Source of the DNA: Paenibacillus polysaccharolyticus
GTDB lineage: Bacteria > Bacillota > Bacilli > Paenibacillales > Paenibacillaceae
Length of the DNA: 64,000 nt
Assembly (NCBI RefSeq): GCF_900102085.1
Contig: NZ_FMVM01000009.1
Coordinates: 62,001-126,000, forward strand
Direction of reading: 5' to 3'
Shown here: one piece after another, positions 9,164 through 17,612 of the stretch
Layout of the letters: each line of letters opens with the position of its first letter
Numbering within the stretch: the stretch's first letter is position 1
Made by a program: the position numbers and the translations under genes
The notes under the pieces: generated by a model
The model's input: the letters and a program-made list of their open reading frames with translations, nothing else
The model's database searches: none
What the model was told of the DNA's origin: nothing

Positions 9164-10121
9164 TGATTAGTGACTCAAACATCTCCTCAAACAATAAGTT
9201 ATTTTGTGCAAAAACATGATAAAAAGCACAGTCTTTACCCAGAAAACAATCTGGAGATAATTCAATAAGATAAAACTCATCATTACTAATGCGGCCATCA
9301 ACACGCATAAACTCAATTTTATCGAAAGACTTGAACAATGTGATCATTTTTTCTTTCACACTAGTTGGTATCAAATTACTAGTTAGAAAATCAACAGAAG
9401 AATCATCAATTTTCTTAGTTTCATATCCCCAAATTTCTCGTTTAAAAAATGTTGTTTCATCAATTTTTAACTGTGCTTCTCCTGAAAGAATAATCTTGTT
9501 TTTGTTTCCGAAAATTGAGTATTCGACTTCATATCCTTCAATATATTCTTCAACTATAATTGGAATATTATGAAAAACAAAAAGTTTATTTATTAAATCT
9601 TCAGCCTCGTTATATGAATAGACCAAATTATTATTTGAAATGCCAGTCGACCCACCTCCATAATTTGGTTTTATTACAAGAGGAAGATTCAAAGTAGGGA
9701 GATATTCAAGAATTCTATCATTAAGTTTACGAACTAGAAAACCTTTAGGGACAGAAATCCCAAATTCTTTCGCATATAATTTTGATAAATGTTTATCATT
9801 GCATAATGAATGTGTGAAAGAATCTCCTCCCACGTATTTTAAGTTGTTAGCTTCACAAATGGCTGGTAAAAGGCTTTTAGAGTTGGGAGAGTTCTCACCG
9901 AATCTCATGGGGAATATAATATCATCCTTATGTTGAGGAATATTCGTTGTAAATAGTTCTAGATCAGTGTAATGAATAACTTTCTTGCATATTTTATTGA
10001 GGGCGTCGATTATGCTTTCCGTTGAAGAAGCATTATTTCCTTCAAGGTCTTTTCTAGACAAGTCTGCAAAGTTATATTCTTTTTTTTCATCTGTGATAAG
10101 AACTATGTTATGATCAATCAC
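9141..10121 (-). CDS. ATP-grasp protein related to D-alanine-D-alanine ligase
   Basis: The 326-residue product has the ATP-grasp plan: NDKHLSKLYAKEFGI (about 108-122), the ATP-binding loop VIKPNYGGGSTG (149-160), VEEYIEGYEVEYSIFG (190-205) and a metal-binding region with RVDGR (273-277) and ELSPDC (287-292). In D-Ala-D-Ala ligases the last motif is usually E-x-N, so the asparagine is replaced here. Such enzymes join a carboxylate to an amine through an acyl phosphate; the substrate is unknown. The GTG start has GGAGG seven bases upstream, and that GGAGG lies inside a 15-bp-arm palindrome. The gene is AT-rich, convergent with the ATPase gene and overlaps its 3' end by 23 bases. Confidence 0.8.
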   Translation of the reverse strand: MIDHNIVLITDEKKEYNFADLSRKDLEGNNASSTESIIDALNKICKKVIHYTDLELFTTNIPQHKDDIIFPMRFGENSPNSKSLLPAICEANNLKYVGGDSFTHSLCNDKHLSKLYAKEFGISVPKGFLVRKLNDRILEYLPTLNLPLVIKPNYGGGSTGISNNNLVYSYNEAEDLINKLFVFHNIPIIVEEYIEGYEVEYSIFGNKNKIILSGEAQLKIDETTFFKREIWGYETKKIDDSSVDFLTSNLIPTSVKEKMITLFKSFDKIEFMRVDGRISNDEFYLIELSPDCFLGKDCAFYHVFAQNNLLFEEMFESLIINAANLC

Positions 10122-10124
10122 TAC

Positions 10125-10161
10125 AAAACCTCCAAATAATTTATAGTTATTTGGAGGTTTT
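10125..10161. repeat. Perfect palindrome (15-bp arms, 7-bp spacer), possible recombinase site; right copy of inverted repeat
   Basis: Arms AAAACCTCCAAATAA (10125-10139) and TTATTTGGAGGTTTT (10147-10161) are exact reverse complements around TTTATAG (10140-10146). Two inverted arms around a 6-8-base spacer is the typical core site of tyrosine recombinases, and the recombinase gene ends 3 bases away. The central 22 bases (10130-10151) recur inverted at 6805-6826. On the minus strand the 3' arm contains the ligase Shine-Dalgarno. On the plus strand it is followed by TTTTT and could also terminate transcription. Confidence 0.75.
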
Positions 10162-10164
10162 TCT

Positions 10165-11103
10165 CTACACTTTTAAGTTATTTCTTGGATTAAACCTCGA
10201 CAGTACATCCTTCTTTCGTTCCACAGAGACTTCGGTATAGATTTGTGTCGTGCTTACATTGGTATGTCCAAGAATCTCCTGTACCGATCGCAGATCTGCA
10301 CCATTATTTAGCAAATGAGTAGCAAAACTATGGCGAAGATAATGCGGAGTTGAATTTTTACTTACTTTTGACATATCTCTAAATTTCGAAAAAATGTCCT
10401 CTATAGAATATATGGAGAGCCTATGGCCGTATTTATTAAGAAAAAGAGCGTCACTTTGAGGTTCGAAGTTCTCACGAACTTGGAGCCAGCTCTTAATCTT
10501 TTGAATAACCTCTTCACTTGAAATATATAAGAGTCGCTCCTTACGCCCTTTCCCAAAGATGAGCACGGTTCTCTCTTCAAGATCAATATGCTCAATATCT
10601 ATACTAACCAATTCACCAATACGAATCCCGATGACGTATAACAACTCAATAATTGCGGCATTTCGCAGGTTTATCCTCTTTCGAAAAATCGTGTGTAACT
10701 GTTTCATATGCTCTTGGGGGGCATTTAACAATTTCTCAATCTCATTGACGGAAAGTGTCTTGGGAATGCGCCTTGCCGTTTTGAATTTCTTCCCGTAACC
10801 ATCAATGGGTGATTCCTTCAGATTTCCGTTCTGCACGAGATAATTGAAAAATGCTTTAAAACATATGTATTTCCTCTTAATCGTAGAGTCTTTAAGTGTC
10901 TGTTCACTCGTTAATTGTTCAAGATATTTGCGCAGATTATCTCTAGTCACTTCGTGTAATACATGCGAATCAAGCCAGATTACAAGTCTATTCAGATCAG
11001 ATAAATATGCTCTAATGGATTTATGAGAAAGATTGCGTTCTACACTCAAATAGATCTCATACTGTCGCAAATAATGGTTTAGATCAGTTGTGCTGAGTTT
11101 CAT
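10165..11103 (-). CDS. Tyrosine recombinase (XerC/D or phage-integrase type)
   Basis: The protein (312 residues from the ATG at 11103, AGGAGG upstream) has the N-terminal SAM-like core-binding domain (about 1-95) and the C-terminal catalytic domain. All the expected active-site residues are visible: R161 in GIRIGEL, a lysine in FGKGRKERLL near 185, H254-x-x-R257 in HYLRHSFATHLLNNG, H280 in LGHTN and the nucleophile Y289 in QIYTEV. It cuts and rejoins DNA through a 3'-phosphotyrosine. It is not the housekeeping XerC or XerD by context. It sits directly beside a palindromic site that resembles a recombinase core, so it probably acts on that site and its inverted partner at 6805. Confidence 0.93.
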   Translation of the reverse strand: MKLSTTDLNHYLRQYEIYLSVERNLSHKSIRAYLSDLNRLVIWLDSHVLHEVTRDNLRKYLEQLTSEQTLKDSTIKRKYICFKAFFNYLVQNGNLKESPIDGYGKKFKTARRIPKTLSVNEIEKLLNAPQEHMKQLHTIFRKRINLRNAAIIELLYVIGIRIGELVSIDIEHIDLEERTVLIFGKGRKERLLYISSEEVIQKIKSWLQVRENFEPQSDALFLNKYGHRLSIYSIEDIFSKFRDMSKVSKNSTPHYLRHSFATHLLNNGADLRSVQEILGHTNVSTTQIYTEVSVERKKDVLSRFNPRNNLKV

Positions 11104-11211
11104 GATGCCTCCTGAAGTGCATGTCATATGCTGCCAATAGTCCGACCTACATTATTACGCATTAGACTTTATTTGTGAAGATGTCTATAGACACATTGAA
11201 TACGTATGCAT

Positions 11212-11236
11212 CAAAGAAGCCGGATTTCTCCGGCTC
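11212..11236 (-). terminator. Rho-independent terminator after the GH32 gene
   Basis: AGCCGGA-TTTC-TCCGGCT (11218-11235) forms a seven-base stem, followed on the minus strand by TTCTTT, 12 bases past the stop codon of the GH32 gene. Confidence 0.65.
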
Positions 11237-11247
11237 TAACACTGCAC

Positions 11248-12582
11248 TTATCCTATTTTACACTCTAATTCACCCGTATAGCTTACATAAGCTTTCAGAT
11301 CATATACCACATTGCTTAATACATACTGCCCCTGATTCACAAAAATTTCAATCAAGTTAGGCTCTACAAAGATGTCGAGTTCACAGTTCCCCTGAAGCTC
11401 CGGCGTCTGAAATTGAAGATCATATTGATCCAGGCCTCTAAACACCTCTGCCCGATCGGTATGCACTCTTCCGTTTTCCAGCCATATGCGATAACCGCCA
11501 ATATCCAGAACCTGATGTTCCTGCAACGCAACTTTCAATTGAAATGGCTTGGCATAATTAATCTGCTCGACAGGGATAGGGGTCTTAAAATGTGTCTCCA
11601 CCTCAGGATGCACTCGGAAATATATCTGTTCGTCCTCGACCTCGATGACTCGTGGCAGGGCCATCATGCCAATCCACGACTTCTCACCCGGATTCTTCAC
11701 AGGTAGCGGCATTCGCATCCAGGCTACCATAACCCTGCGCCCTGCGGCATCCAGATTCGTCTGAGGCGCATACAAGTCCCCACCATAATCAACCATATTC
11801 AATTGATCCGGAATGACGATATCACAGCTTTCTTCTATGAAGGAAACCAGACTGCACATCGCGTGACTTGTATACAACGGTTCCTTTTGAATCCCTTCAG
11901 GAGACATCAGTAGTACAGTCTGCTCGGCTCCACTCGAACGATCTGACAACCTGAAAATATCCGGACATTCCCACATATAACCGAGCCCTGGCTTGGTATA
12001 GCTGTTCACATACGTCCACTGGAGTAGATCCTCGCTTGAATAAAACAAAAGCTTGCCCTGCTGATCTCTCGTCTTCGTGCCCAAAATCATATAATACCGA
12101 TCCCGATACTTCCACACTTTAGGATCACGTGTATGCGTGCGATGCCCCAAAACAGAATCGACGATCGGCGGGATGATCTGTTGCTTGGAAGCGAGGTTGT
12201 CAAACGTATAACCATCCTCCGAGATCATCAAAGCCTGACTGGACTCGAATTGATCATCCACAATCACATGAACGTTCTCCTCATTGAGCACATCGTATTT
12301 GACAGCGGTATAAAATATAAACATTTTGCCCTGCACTTCGAGTGCCGTTCCAGAGAAACACCCATTTTGGTCATACCCTTTGCTTGGATATAGAGCGATA
12401 GGATGATGTGTCCATGTGACCAAATCCGGACTGGTCGCATGCCCCCAATGCATCGTGCCCCATTGCAGGCCATACGGGAAGTATTGATAGAATAAGTGGT
12501 ACTCTCCCCGGTAATAGATAAACCCGTTCGGGTCATTCATCCAGTTGCCAGGTGCTTTTACATGTAATTGATCCTGTTTCAT
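11248..12582 (-). CDS. Glycoside hydrolase family 32 (sucrose/sucrose-6-phosphate hydrolase-like)
   Basis: The product (444 residues) carries the GH32 nucleophile motif WMNDPNG at residues 14-20, the second acidic motif RDPKVW and the acid/base motif WECPD. It should cleave beta-fructosyl bonds in sucrose, sucrose-6-phosphate or short fructans. There is no signal peptide from the chosen start, so a cytoplasmic sucrose-6-phosphate hydrolase is the best guess. I chose the ATG at 12582 because GGAGG lies five bases upstream; the open frame continues another 36 codons upstream without family similarity or a ribosome binding site. No sugar transporter or fructokinase gene adjoins it. Confidence 0.9.
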   Translation of the reverse strand: MKQDQLHVKAPGNWMNDPNGFIYYRGEYHLFYQYFPYGLQWGTMHWGHATSPDLVTWTHHPIALYPSKGYDQNGCFSGTALEVQGKMFIFYTAVKYDVLNEENVHVIVDDQFESSQALMISEDGYTFDNLASKQQIIPPIVDSVLGHRTHTRDPKVWKYRDRYYMILGTKTRDQQGKLLFYSSEDLLQWTYVNSYTKPGLGYMWECPDIFRLSDRSSGAEQTVLLMSPEGIQKEPLYTSHAMCSLVSFIEESCDIVIPDQLNMVDYGGDLYAPQTNLDAAGRRVMVAWMRMPLPVKNPGEKSWIGMMALPRVIEVEDEQIYFRVHPEVETHFKTPIPVEQINYAKPFQLKVALQEHQVLDIGGYRIWLENGRVHTDRAEVFRGLDQYDLQFQTPELQGNCELDIFVEPNLIEIFVNQGQYVLSNVVYDLKAYVSYTGELECKIG

Positions 12583-12703
12583 CACGGCCTCCATCAACGA
12601 TTTAAATAAACCGGAGTCTCCATCATAATATGTAAAGCCAACATCGTTAACTTTTCTCAACGACAGATGTAAGCGTATCCTACAATACATATCTGTTCAA
12701 GCC

Positions 12704-12727
12704 AAAAAAGCCGCCGATCTCAGCGAC
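12704..12727 (-). terminator. Likely terminator after iron alcohol dehydrogenase
   Basis: On the minus strand GTCGC-tgagatc-GGCGGC forms a short stem with one G-T pair and is followed by six T, about 85 bases past the dehydrogenase stop codon. Confidence 0.5.
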
Positions 12728-12810
12728 TCCATTGTAACATTATTTTTTTCTCTGTAGTCTATATCGGAGCAGATATATAGGTTTCTCTCTATCATTTATT
12801 TGTATCTGTT

Positions 12811-13962
12811 CTAGATTATCTTTCGGAAAAGGTTCATAACCTCATCCTTGGACGGTTGATACGGATTACCTGGTGCACAAGCATCTTTCATTGCATTACT
12901 TGCAAGCAACTCCACATCCGGGTTCTGTACCCCAAGTTCGGACAGCTTTTCAGGAATCCCCACTTCTTTGGCCAGGTTCCGAATCGCAGTAATGACGTAT
13001 GCTGCACATTCCTCATCGGTGCGCTCCTTTACATCCATCCCGATCGCCTTGGCGATATGACGGAATTTGTCCGGCACATGTTTGGCATTCATCTCTTCAA
13101 CATAAGGAAGCAACATCGCGTTACACACACCATGCGGTAGATCATATACCCCGCCTAATTGATGTGCCATGGCATGAACATATCCGAGACCCGCATTGTT
13201 AAAAGCAATACCTCCCAGGAAACAGGCGTAAGTCATATACTCCCTTGCTTCCAGATCAGTCCCATCCTTCACTGCTCTTGGCAAATATTCAAAGATCAAT
13301 TTGACCGCCGCAGCAGCCGTTGCACTTGTAACCGTAAACCCACCTGGTGTAACCATCGCTTCAACCGCATGGGTTAACGCGTCCATCCCCGTTGCAGCAG
13401 TCAGACTCGCAGGTTTACTCAGCATAAGCTCAGGATCATTTACCGACAGATCAACTAGACAGTTCCGGTCTACCATCACCATTTTCACTTTTCGCTCCTC
13501 ATCTGTAATGACGTAGTTCATCGTCACCTCGCTTGATGTACCAGCTGTTGTATTCACAGCTACAAGCGGAACCGATTTGGTTCGGGATTGGTGCAGTCCT
13601 TCATATTGACGGATGTGTCCACCGTTTGCAGCAACGATTCCAATCGCTTTTGCAGCATCCTGCGGTGAACCTCCGCCTATCGATATAATGGCGTCACAGC
13701 CATGGTTCTGGAATACTATTAACCCTTCATGCACTTGCTCGCATGTTGGATTGGGCTGTACCTCATCATATACGACATAGTCTAACCCTGCTTTCCGCAG
13801 CGTAGACAGTACACGTTCGGCAATACCTGACGTAACCAGTTCTTGATCCGTAACGACCAGAGCCTTACGTATACCCATCTGTCCAATCATTGGAGCTGCA
13901 TCCTGCAAACACCCTCTACCCATCAAATTCACGGGTGGGACATAATATGCATGCGTTGCCAT
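12811..13962 (-). CDS. Iron-containing alcohol dehydrogenase
   Basis: The 383-residue protein is a group III iron-dependent alcohol dehydrogenase. It shows the NAD-binding GGGSPQDAAKAIG motif near residue 100 and the metal ligands in GMDALTHAVEA and GYVHAMAHQLGGVYDLPHG (one Asp and three His). It interconverts a primary alcohol or diol and an aldehyde with NAD(P)H; members include lactaldehyde reductases, 1,3-propanediol dehydrogenases and butanol dehydrogenases, and substrate cannot be told from sequence. The ATG is preceded by AGGAGG at good spacing. It is monocistronic as far as can be seen. Confidence 0.92.
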   Translation of the reverse strand: MATHAYYVPPVNLMGRGCLQDAAPMIGQMGIRKALVVTDQELVTSGIAERVLSTLRKAGLDYVVYDEVQPNPTCEQVHEGLIVFQNHGCDAIISIGGGSPQDAAKAIGIVAANGGHIRQYEGLHQSRTKSVPLVAVNTTAGTSSEVTMNYVITDEERKVKMVMVDRNCLVDLSVNDPELMLSKPASLTAATGMDALTHAVEAMVTPGGFTVTSATAAAAVKLIFEYLPRAVKDGTDLEAREYMTYACFLGGIAFNNAGLGYVHAMAHQLGGVYDLPHGVCNAMLLPYVEEMNAKHVPDKFRHIAKAIGMDVKERTDEECAAYVITAIRNLAKEVGIPEKLSELGVQNPDVELLASNAMKDACAPGNPYQPSKDEVMNLFRKII

Positions 13963-14105
13963 CTGAACCAGCCTCCTGTAACCCTGATTTACTACCTTTA
14001 TTGTAACTGAATCCGTTTCCAGCTATAGTGAAATAAATCACAATCAACTGATAAATGTTACATTGTCCCATGCAAATAACCGGATTTTATAGTTTCTTTG
14101 ATCAT

Positions 14106-14143
14106 AAAAAAGACGACTTGGACACCCTCAGGGTCTAAGCCGC
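14106..14143 (-). terminator. Terminator after M3 oligopeptidase
   Basis: On the minus strand an imperfect stem from GGCTTAGACCCT to AGGGTGTCCAAGTC is followed by TCTTTTTT, 25-60 bases past the stop. Confidence 0.55.
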
Positions 14144-14167
14144 CATATCGTTTGATTACTTTTCCGA

Positions 14168-15862
14168 TTACAATGCCTTGTCGTTAACACCATCAAGCCA
14201 AGCTTCAATCTCACCAATGACGGATGATACACAGCCGTCTTCAAATGGTGATTTTAAACCGGCAAGCTCCACCAGACCTGTGAAGGACAGGCTACCACCA
14301 GCTTTGCACAATGTCAGATAATCAGCCCATGCTGATTTCATATCTTCATTACTGCGTTTCCAGAACTGGAACGCACAGATTTGTGCCAGCGTGTAGTCAA
14401 TGTAATAGAATGGTGAAGAGAAAATATGACCTTGTTTATGCCAGAATCCGCCTTGCTCCAGATATGCGTTATCCTTGTAGTTGATATGCGGCAGATAAGT
14501 TTTCTCAATGTTACGCCAAGCCTGCTTGCGTTCTGCTGGTGTCGCATCCGGGTTCGCATAGACAAAATGCTGAAATTCATCCACAGATACACCATATGGA
14601 ATAAACAACAGGGCTGAGGACAAATGATCGAACTTGTACTTGTCTGTATCTTCCTTGAAGAACAATTCCATCCACGGCCAAGTGAAAAACTCCATACTCA
14701 TCGAATGAATCTCTGCGGATTCAAATGTAGGCCAGTTATATTCCGGCACAGCAAAGTTACGGCTCTCATACACCTGGAAAGCATGTCCAGCTTCATGGGT
14801 CAATACATCAATGTCACCTGACGTACCGTTGAAGTTGGAGAAAATGAACGGCACTTTGTAATCATTCAGGAACGTGCAATATCCGCCGCCCTGTTTGCCT
14901 TTTTTGCTTACCAGATCCATCAATTCGTTGTCAGTCATCATCTGGAAAAACACATCTGTTTCTGGTGAAAGTTCTGCGTACATGCGTTTCCCGTTCTCTA
15001 CGATCCAGTCCGGATCACCTTTGGGTGTTGGATTGCCTGTTTTGAAACTAAAACCTTGATCGTAAAAATAAAGCGTATCGACATCAATCCGGCTACGCTG
15101 ACGCTCTCTGAGCTTGGTCGCAACAGGTACGATGTAGTCGCGGACTTGCGCGCGGAAATTAGCGACCATCTCCGCATTATAATCTGTACGGTTCATACGG
15201 TCATAACCAAGCTCCACATAGCTCGGATACCCCAGTTTTTTCGCAATCTGTGTACGTACCTTCACCAGTTCATCGTAAATGCGGTCAAATTCAGCTTCGT
15301 GCTCCGCCATAAATGTATACCGGGCTTCCGAAGCACGTTCACGCATCGAGCGATCCGTAGACAGCTCAAACGGATGAAGCTGAGGCAGCGTGCGCTCTTC
15401 ACCTTCGAATGGAATTTTGGCAGAAGCAATCAGCTGATTGTATTCTGTAGAAAGTTTATTTTCCTTTTGAAGATCCTCAATGATCTCCGGGCTGAATGTT
15501 TTCAAAGCTTGCTCAGCGAGCTGAAACAGCTGGGGTCCCCACTTTTTCTCTAGTTCTGCACGGAACTTGGAGTTCACCAGCGCACGGTAAAAATCGGTAA
15601 TGTATTCTTGGACAACAGGCTGACTATCATCCAGGAATTCATTCTCTGCCTTATAAAACTCATCATTGGTATCAATAGAATGACGGATATAGACCAGCTG
15701 TGCTTGCGTTTCAAAATCGTTACGCAAAGCATTGATCTTGTCCATGAATTCACTCTGCTCTTCCACTGTAGATGCCGCTTCGAATCCCTTCAGCAGTTCA
15801 CCGAAAGAGGTCTTGATGTGTTCCAGATCGGGACGTGTATACGTGTATTCACTAAACTTCAT
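14168..15862 (-). CDS. M3-family oligoendopeptidase
   Basis: A zinc metallopeptidase of 564 residues with the M3 signature THEAGHAFQ; the zinc ligands and catalytic residue are H356, E357 and H360. The second-half sequence FESAEIHSMSMEFF supplies the third zinc ligand (Glu). Such enzymes degrade short peptides in the cytosol; no signal peptide is present. The length and N-terminal sequence place it in the M3B group, as a different subfamily from the PepF-like protein at 52470. The ATG follows GGAAAGGGTG. It is a single-gene unit with its own terminator. Confidence 0.92.
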   Translation of the reverse strand: MKFSEYTYTRPDLEHIKTSFGELLKGFEAASTVEEQSEFMDKINALRNDFETQAQLVYIRHSIDTNDEFYKAENEFLDDSQPVVQEYITDFYRALVNSKFRAELEKKWGPQLFQLAEQALKTFSPEIIEDLQKENKLSTEYNQLIASAKIPFEGEERTLPQLHPFELSTDRSMRERASEARYTFMAEHEAEFDRIYDELVKVRTQIAKKLGYPSYVELGYDRMNRTDYNAEMVANFRAQVRDYIVPVATKLRERQRSRIDVDTLYFYDQGFSFKTGNPTPKGDPDWIVENGKRMYAELSPETDVFFQMMTDNELMDLVSKKGKQGGGYCTFLNDYKVPFIFSNFNGTSGDIDVLTHEAGHAFQVYESRNFAVPEYNWPTFESAEIHSMSMEFFTWPWMELFFKEDTDKYKFDHLSSALLFIPYGVSVDEFQHFVYANPDATPAERKQAWRNIEKTYLPHINYKDNAYLEQGGFWHKQGHIFSSPFYYIDYTLAQICAFQFWKRSNEDMKSAWADYLTLCKAGGSLSFTGLVELAGLKSPFEDGCVSSVIGEIEAWLDGVNDKAL

Positions 15863-16004
15863 TTATGTACACCCTTTCCTGTTTGGCAAATTTCGGGAAA
15901 AACCCGAGAAGCTATCCCTTATTATACAAAAGTGAAGCCTAAAAATCCCAACTTTACGAAAAATATTTGTCCATCGGTCAAATGCTTTTACAAAAATATC
16001 AAAT

Positions 16005-16034
16005 AAGCCCGCCTCGCATCCGCGAAGCAAGCTT
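16005..16034. terminator. Hairpin terminator downstream of small membrane protein gene
   Basis: AAGCCCGCCTCGC and GCGAAGCAAGCTT form a stem with three mismatches around ATCC; on the minus strand it is followed by an AT-rich tract with TTTTTG. A second short stem (CAAGC/GCTTG) with seven T follows on the plus strand at about 16028-16050. Confidence 0.5.
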
Positions 16035-16079
16035 ATAGGCTTGTCTTTTTTTCAATTGTTCCTATGGATGGTTCCACAA

Positions 16080-16172
16080 TTAATGTTTGTCTTCGTCAAC
16101 AATCTTATAGAACCAGCCCATTCCAATCATACCCACAACCATAATCGCAGCTAGAATAATAATATAAGTCAT
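16080..16172 (-). CDS. 30-residue single-pass membrane protein
   Basis: Thirty codons start at an ATG behind a strong AAGGGAGGT eight bases upstream. The product begins MTYIIILAAIMVVGMIGMG, one hydrophobic membrane segment of about 19 residues, and ends with a short charged tail, FYKIVDEDKH. A terminator-like hairpin follows 46 bases later, so this is a complete one-gene unit. I do not recognise the family. Small proteins of this shape often serve as subunits or regulators of larger membrane complexes, but nothing here shows which. The strong ribosome binding site and isolated position argue that it is translated. Confidence 0.65.
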   Translation of the reverse strand: MTYIIILAAIMVVGMIGMGWFYKIVDEDKH

Positions 16173-16456
16173 GAATGTACCTCCCTTGCCCGTATATTCA
16201 TCTCTATCTTAGTGTACACGCGGAATGGCCGTTTGAATTAACCGAACATTGACAAAAATACGAAATCTTTAATTTTAATCAACGATAAACATCACTTTTA
16301 CTTTACTTTTTTAATCCAGCGCCATAGTAATCTCACCATTTACCCCGTTTTATACATCTTGTTCGCATCTCCGGTCGTTCCGTTGTATACTATACTTCTG
16401 GATTGGATAGATATGGACATTACCACACTAGACCTACGCAGAAAGGCAGGCTTCAC

Positions 16457-17212
16457 ATGTCAACTCGCATTTATATACGTCAATTATCGCTTTCTATTAT
16501 GTTTGCCCTCATGCTTATCATGTTGTCCGCCTGTGCAGATGGAGAAGCCCATGTAACTGTGAATACAGATGGAACGGCCGATCTGGATCTGAATCTAAGT
16601 GTGTCGGACTCGGCCCTTGGCAAAATTGGACAAGACAATCTAATGCCCTTGCTAGCTGAAGCGTTGGAACGGAATAATTTTAAGACAGAAGTGACCAAAC
16701 AGGCGGACCAGAACGTGTTGAAAGCAACGACTCATTATGAAAAAAGCAACATGACCGGATTCGATTCCTCGAAGCTACCGCCAGGAATTCATATCGAACA
16801 ATCCAAGACACCAGGCTTTTTCACATCCCAATTGCATATCCTTGCCGAAGCTGACCTTATGGAATCCATGCCCGATGGGGATATTAAAGATAGGATCAAT
16901 AGCGTTCCGGGTTTTCTCAAACGGCTTTTGTTAAAAGATGTGAATTTTGACTTCAAACTCTCTCTGCCGATTAAAGCCCAGAATTCCAATGCTGACCAGG
17001 TAGAAGATGGTGGTAAAACGCTAATCTGGAACGTTTCTCCTTTGCAAAAGAATAAGCTGGATTTGACAGTACAGATTCCGAATATTCGGAATATCCTGTT
17101 AGTTGCCATCGCAGGCCTTGTGTTGGTCCTGGCCTTGCTCATCTGGTTCTTCATACGGCGCAGACGGACAAGACGACGGCGAAATTCGATTGCAGATCTA
17201 AAAAATTCATGA
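16457..17212 (+). CDS. LppM-like (DUF3153-type) lipoprotein with C-terminal membrane anchor
   Basis: From the ATG at 16457 the protein has 251 residues. It begins with a lipoprotein signal peptide (basic start, hydrophobic stretch MFALMLIMLSAC, with the lipobox cysteine near residue 25). The extracellular domain starts ADGEAHVTVNTDGTADLDL, typical of LppM/DUF3153 domains, and is followed by a transmembrane helix (ILLVAIAGLVLVLALLIWFF) and an arginine-rich cytoplasmic tail RRRRTRRRR. Function is unknown in Firmicutes. It is followed by the KhtT-like gene after about 120 bases; a shared transcript is possible but unproven. Confidence 0.75.
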   Translation: MSTRIYIRQLSLSIMFALMLIMLSACADGEAHVTVNTDGTADLDLNLSVSDSALGKIGQDNLMPLLAEALERNNFKTEVTKQADQNVLKATTHYEKSNMTGFDSSKLPPGIHIEQSKTPGFFTSQLHILAEADLMESMPDGDIKDRINSVPGFLKRLLLKDVNFDFKLSLPIKAQNSNADQVEDGGKTLIWNVSPLQKNKLDLTVQIPNIRNILLVAIAGLVLVLALLIWFFIRRRRTRRRRNSIADLKNS

Positions 17213-17332
17213 CCCCTTCCGGGCAATGAGATTTGTGACTTGCCAAACGGTGTTATGGATAGTAGAATACATCCGTACTGTGAGAACGGTTAACGATGAT
17301 TAAAGCAAAAACTAAAGAGGTGAACAAGTTTC

Positions 17333-17545
17333 ATGAATATCCGGGAATGCGCCCTGCCTGGTATCGGGGTGAAGTACCAGTTTCATACAAAAGGTGGTAA
17401 TCAGTTAGTTATCATCAAACACGAAGATGGACGCCGTGAGTTATTTTCGGTAAATCCGCAAGATAATGAAGAGCTCACACTGATTGCAGAATTGGAAGAT
17501 GATGAATGTGTAACACTCTCAGGATTAATCGGAGGATGGTCCTGA
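17333..17545 (+). CDS. Stand-alone N-terminal domain of KhtT-type antiporter regulator
   Basis: The 70-residue product begins MNIRECALPGIGVKYQFHT and ends LSGLIGGWS. This matches residues 1-70 of KhtT, the cytoplasmic regulator of the K+/H+ antiporter KhtU, but the RCK_C nucleotide-binding domain that makes up the rest of KhtT is missing. The start has GAGGTGA at good spacing and a strong bidirectional terminator follows at 17613, so the unit looks complete. In the +1 frame after IGG the sequence reads MVLSTSFLAV then a stop; GGMV is the usual junction, so a lost base is possible, but little of the second domain remains. Could be a domain protein in its own right or a remnant. Confidence 0.7.
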   Translation: MNIRECALPGIGVKYQFHTKGGNQLVIIKHEDGRRELFSVNPQDNEELTLIAELEDDECVTLSGLIGGWS

Positions 17546-17612
17546 GTACGAGCTTCCTAGCAGTTTAGTAACTTCAACACACTTAAGCGCAAAAAAACAG
17601 CAAATTTTACCC

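Noticed and set aside
6589..11194. 8-bp direct repeat ATAGACAC at 6589-6596 and 11187-11194 as target duplication of the AT-rich island
   Set aside because: Too short to stand out over 4.6 kb, and the flanks do not match further.
12583..12690. 36-codon N-terminal extension of the GH32 protein
   Set aside because: No ribosome binding site at its ATG, no similarity to the family; the ATG at 12582 has GGAGG.
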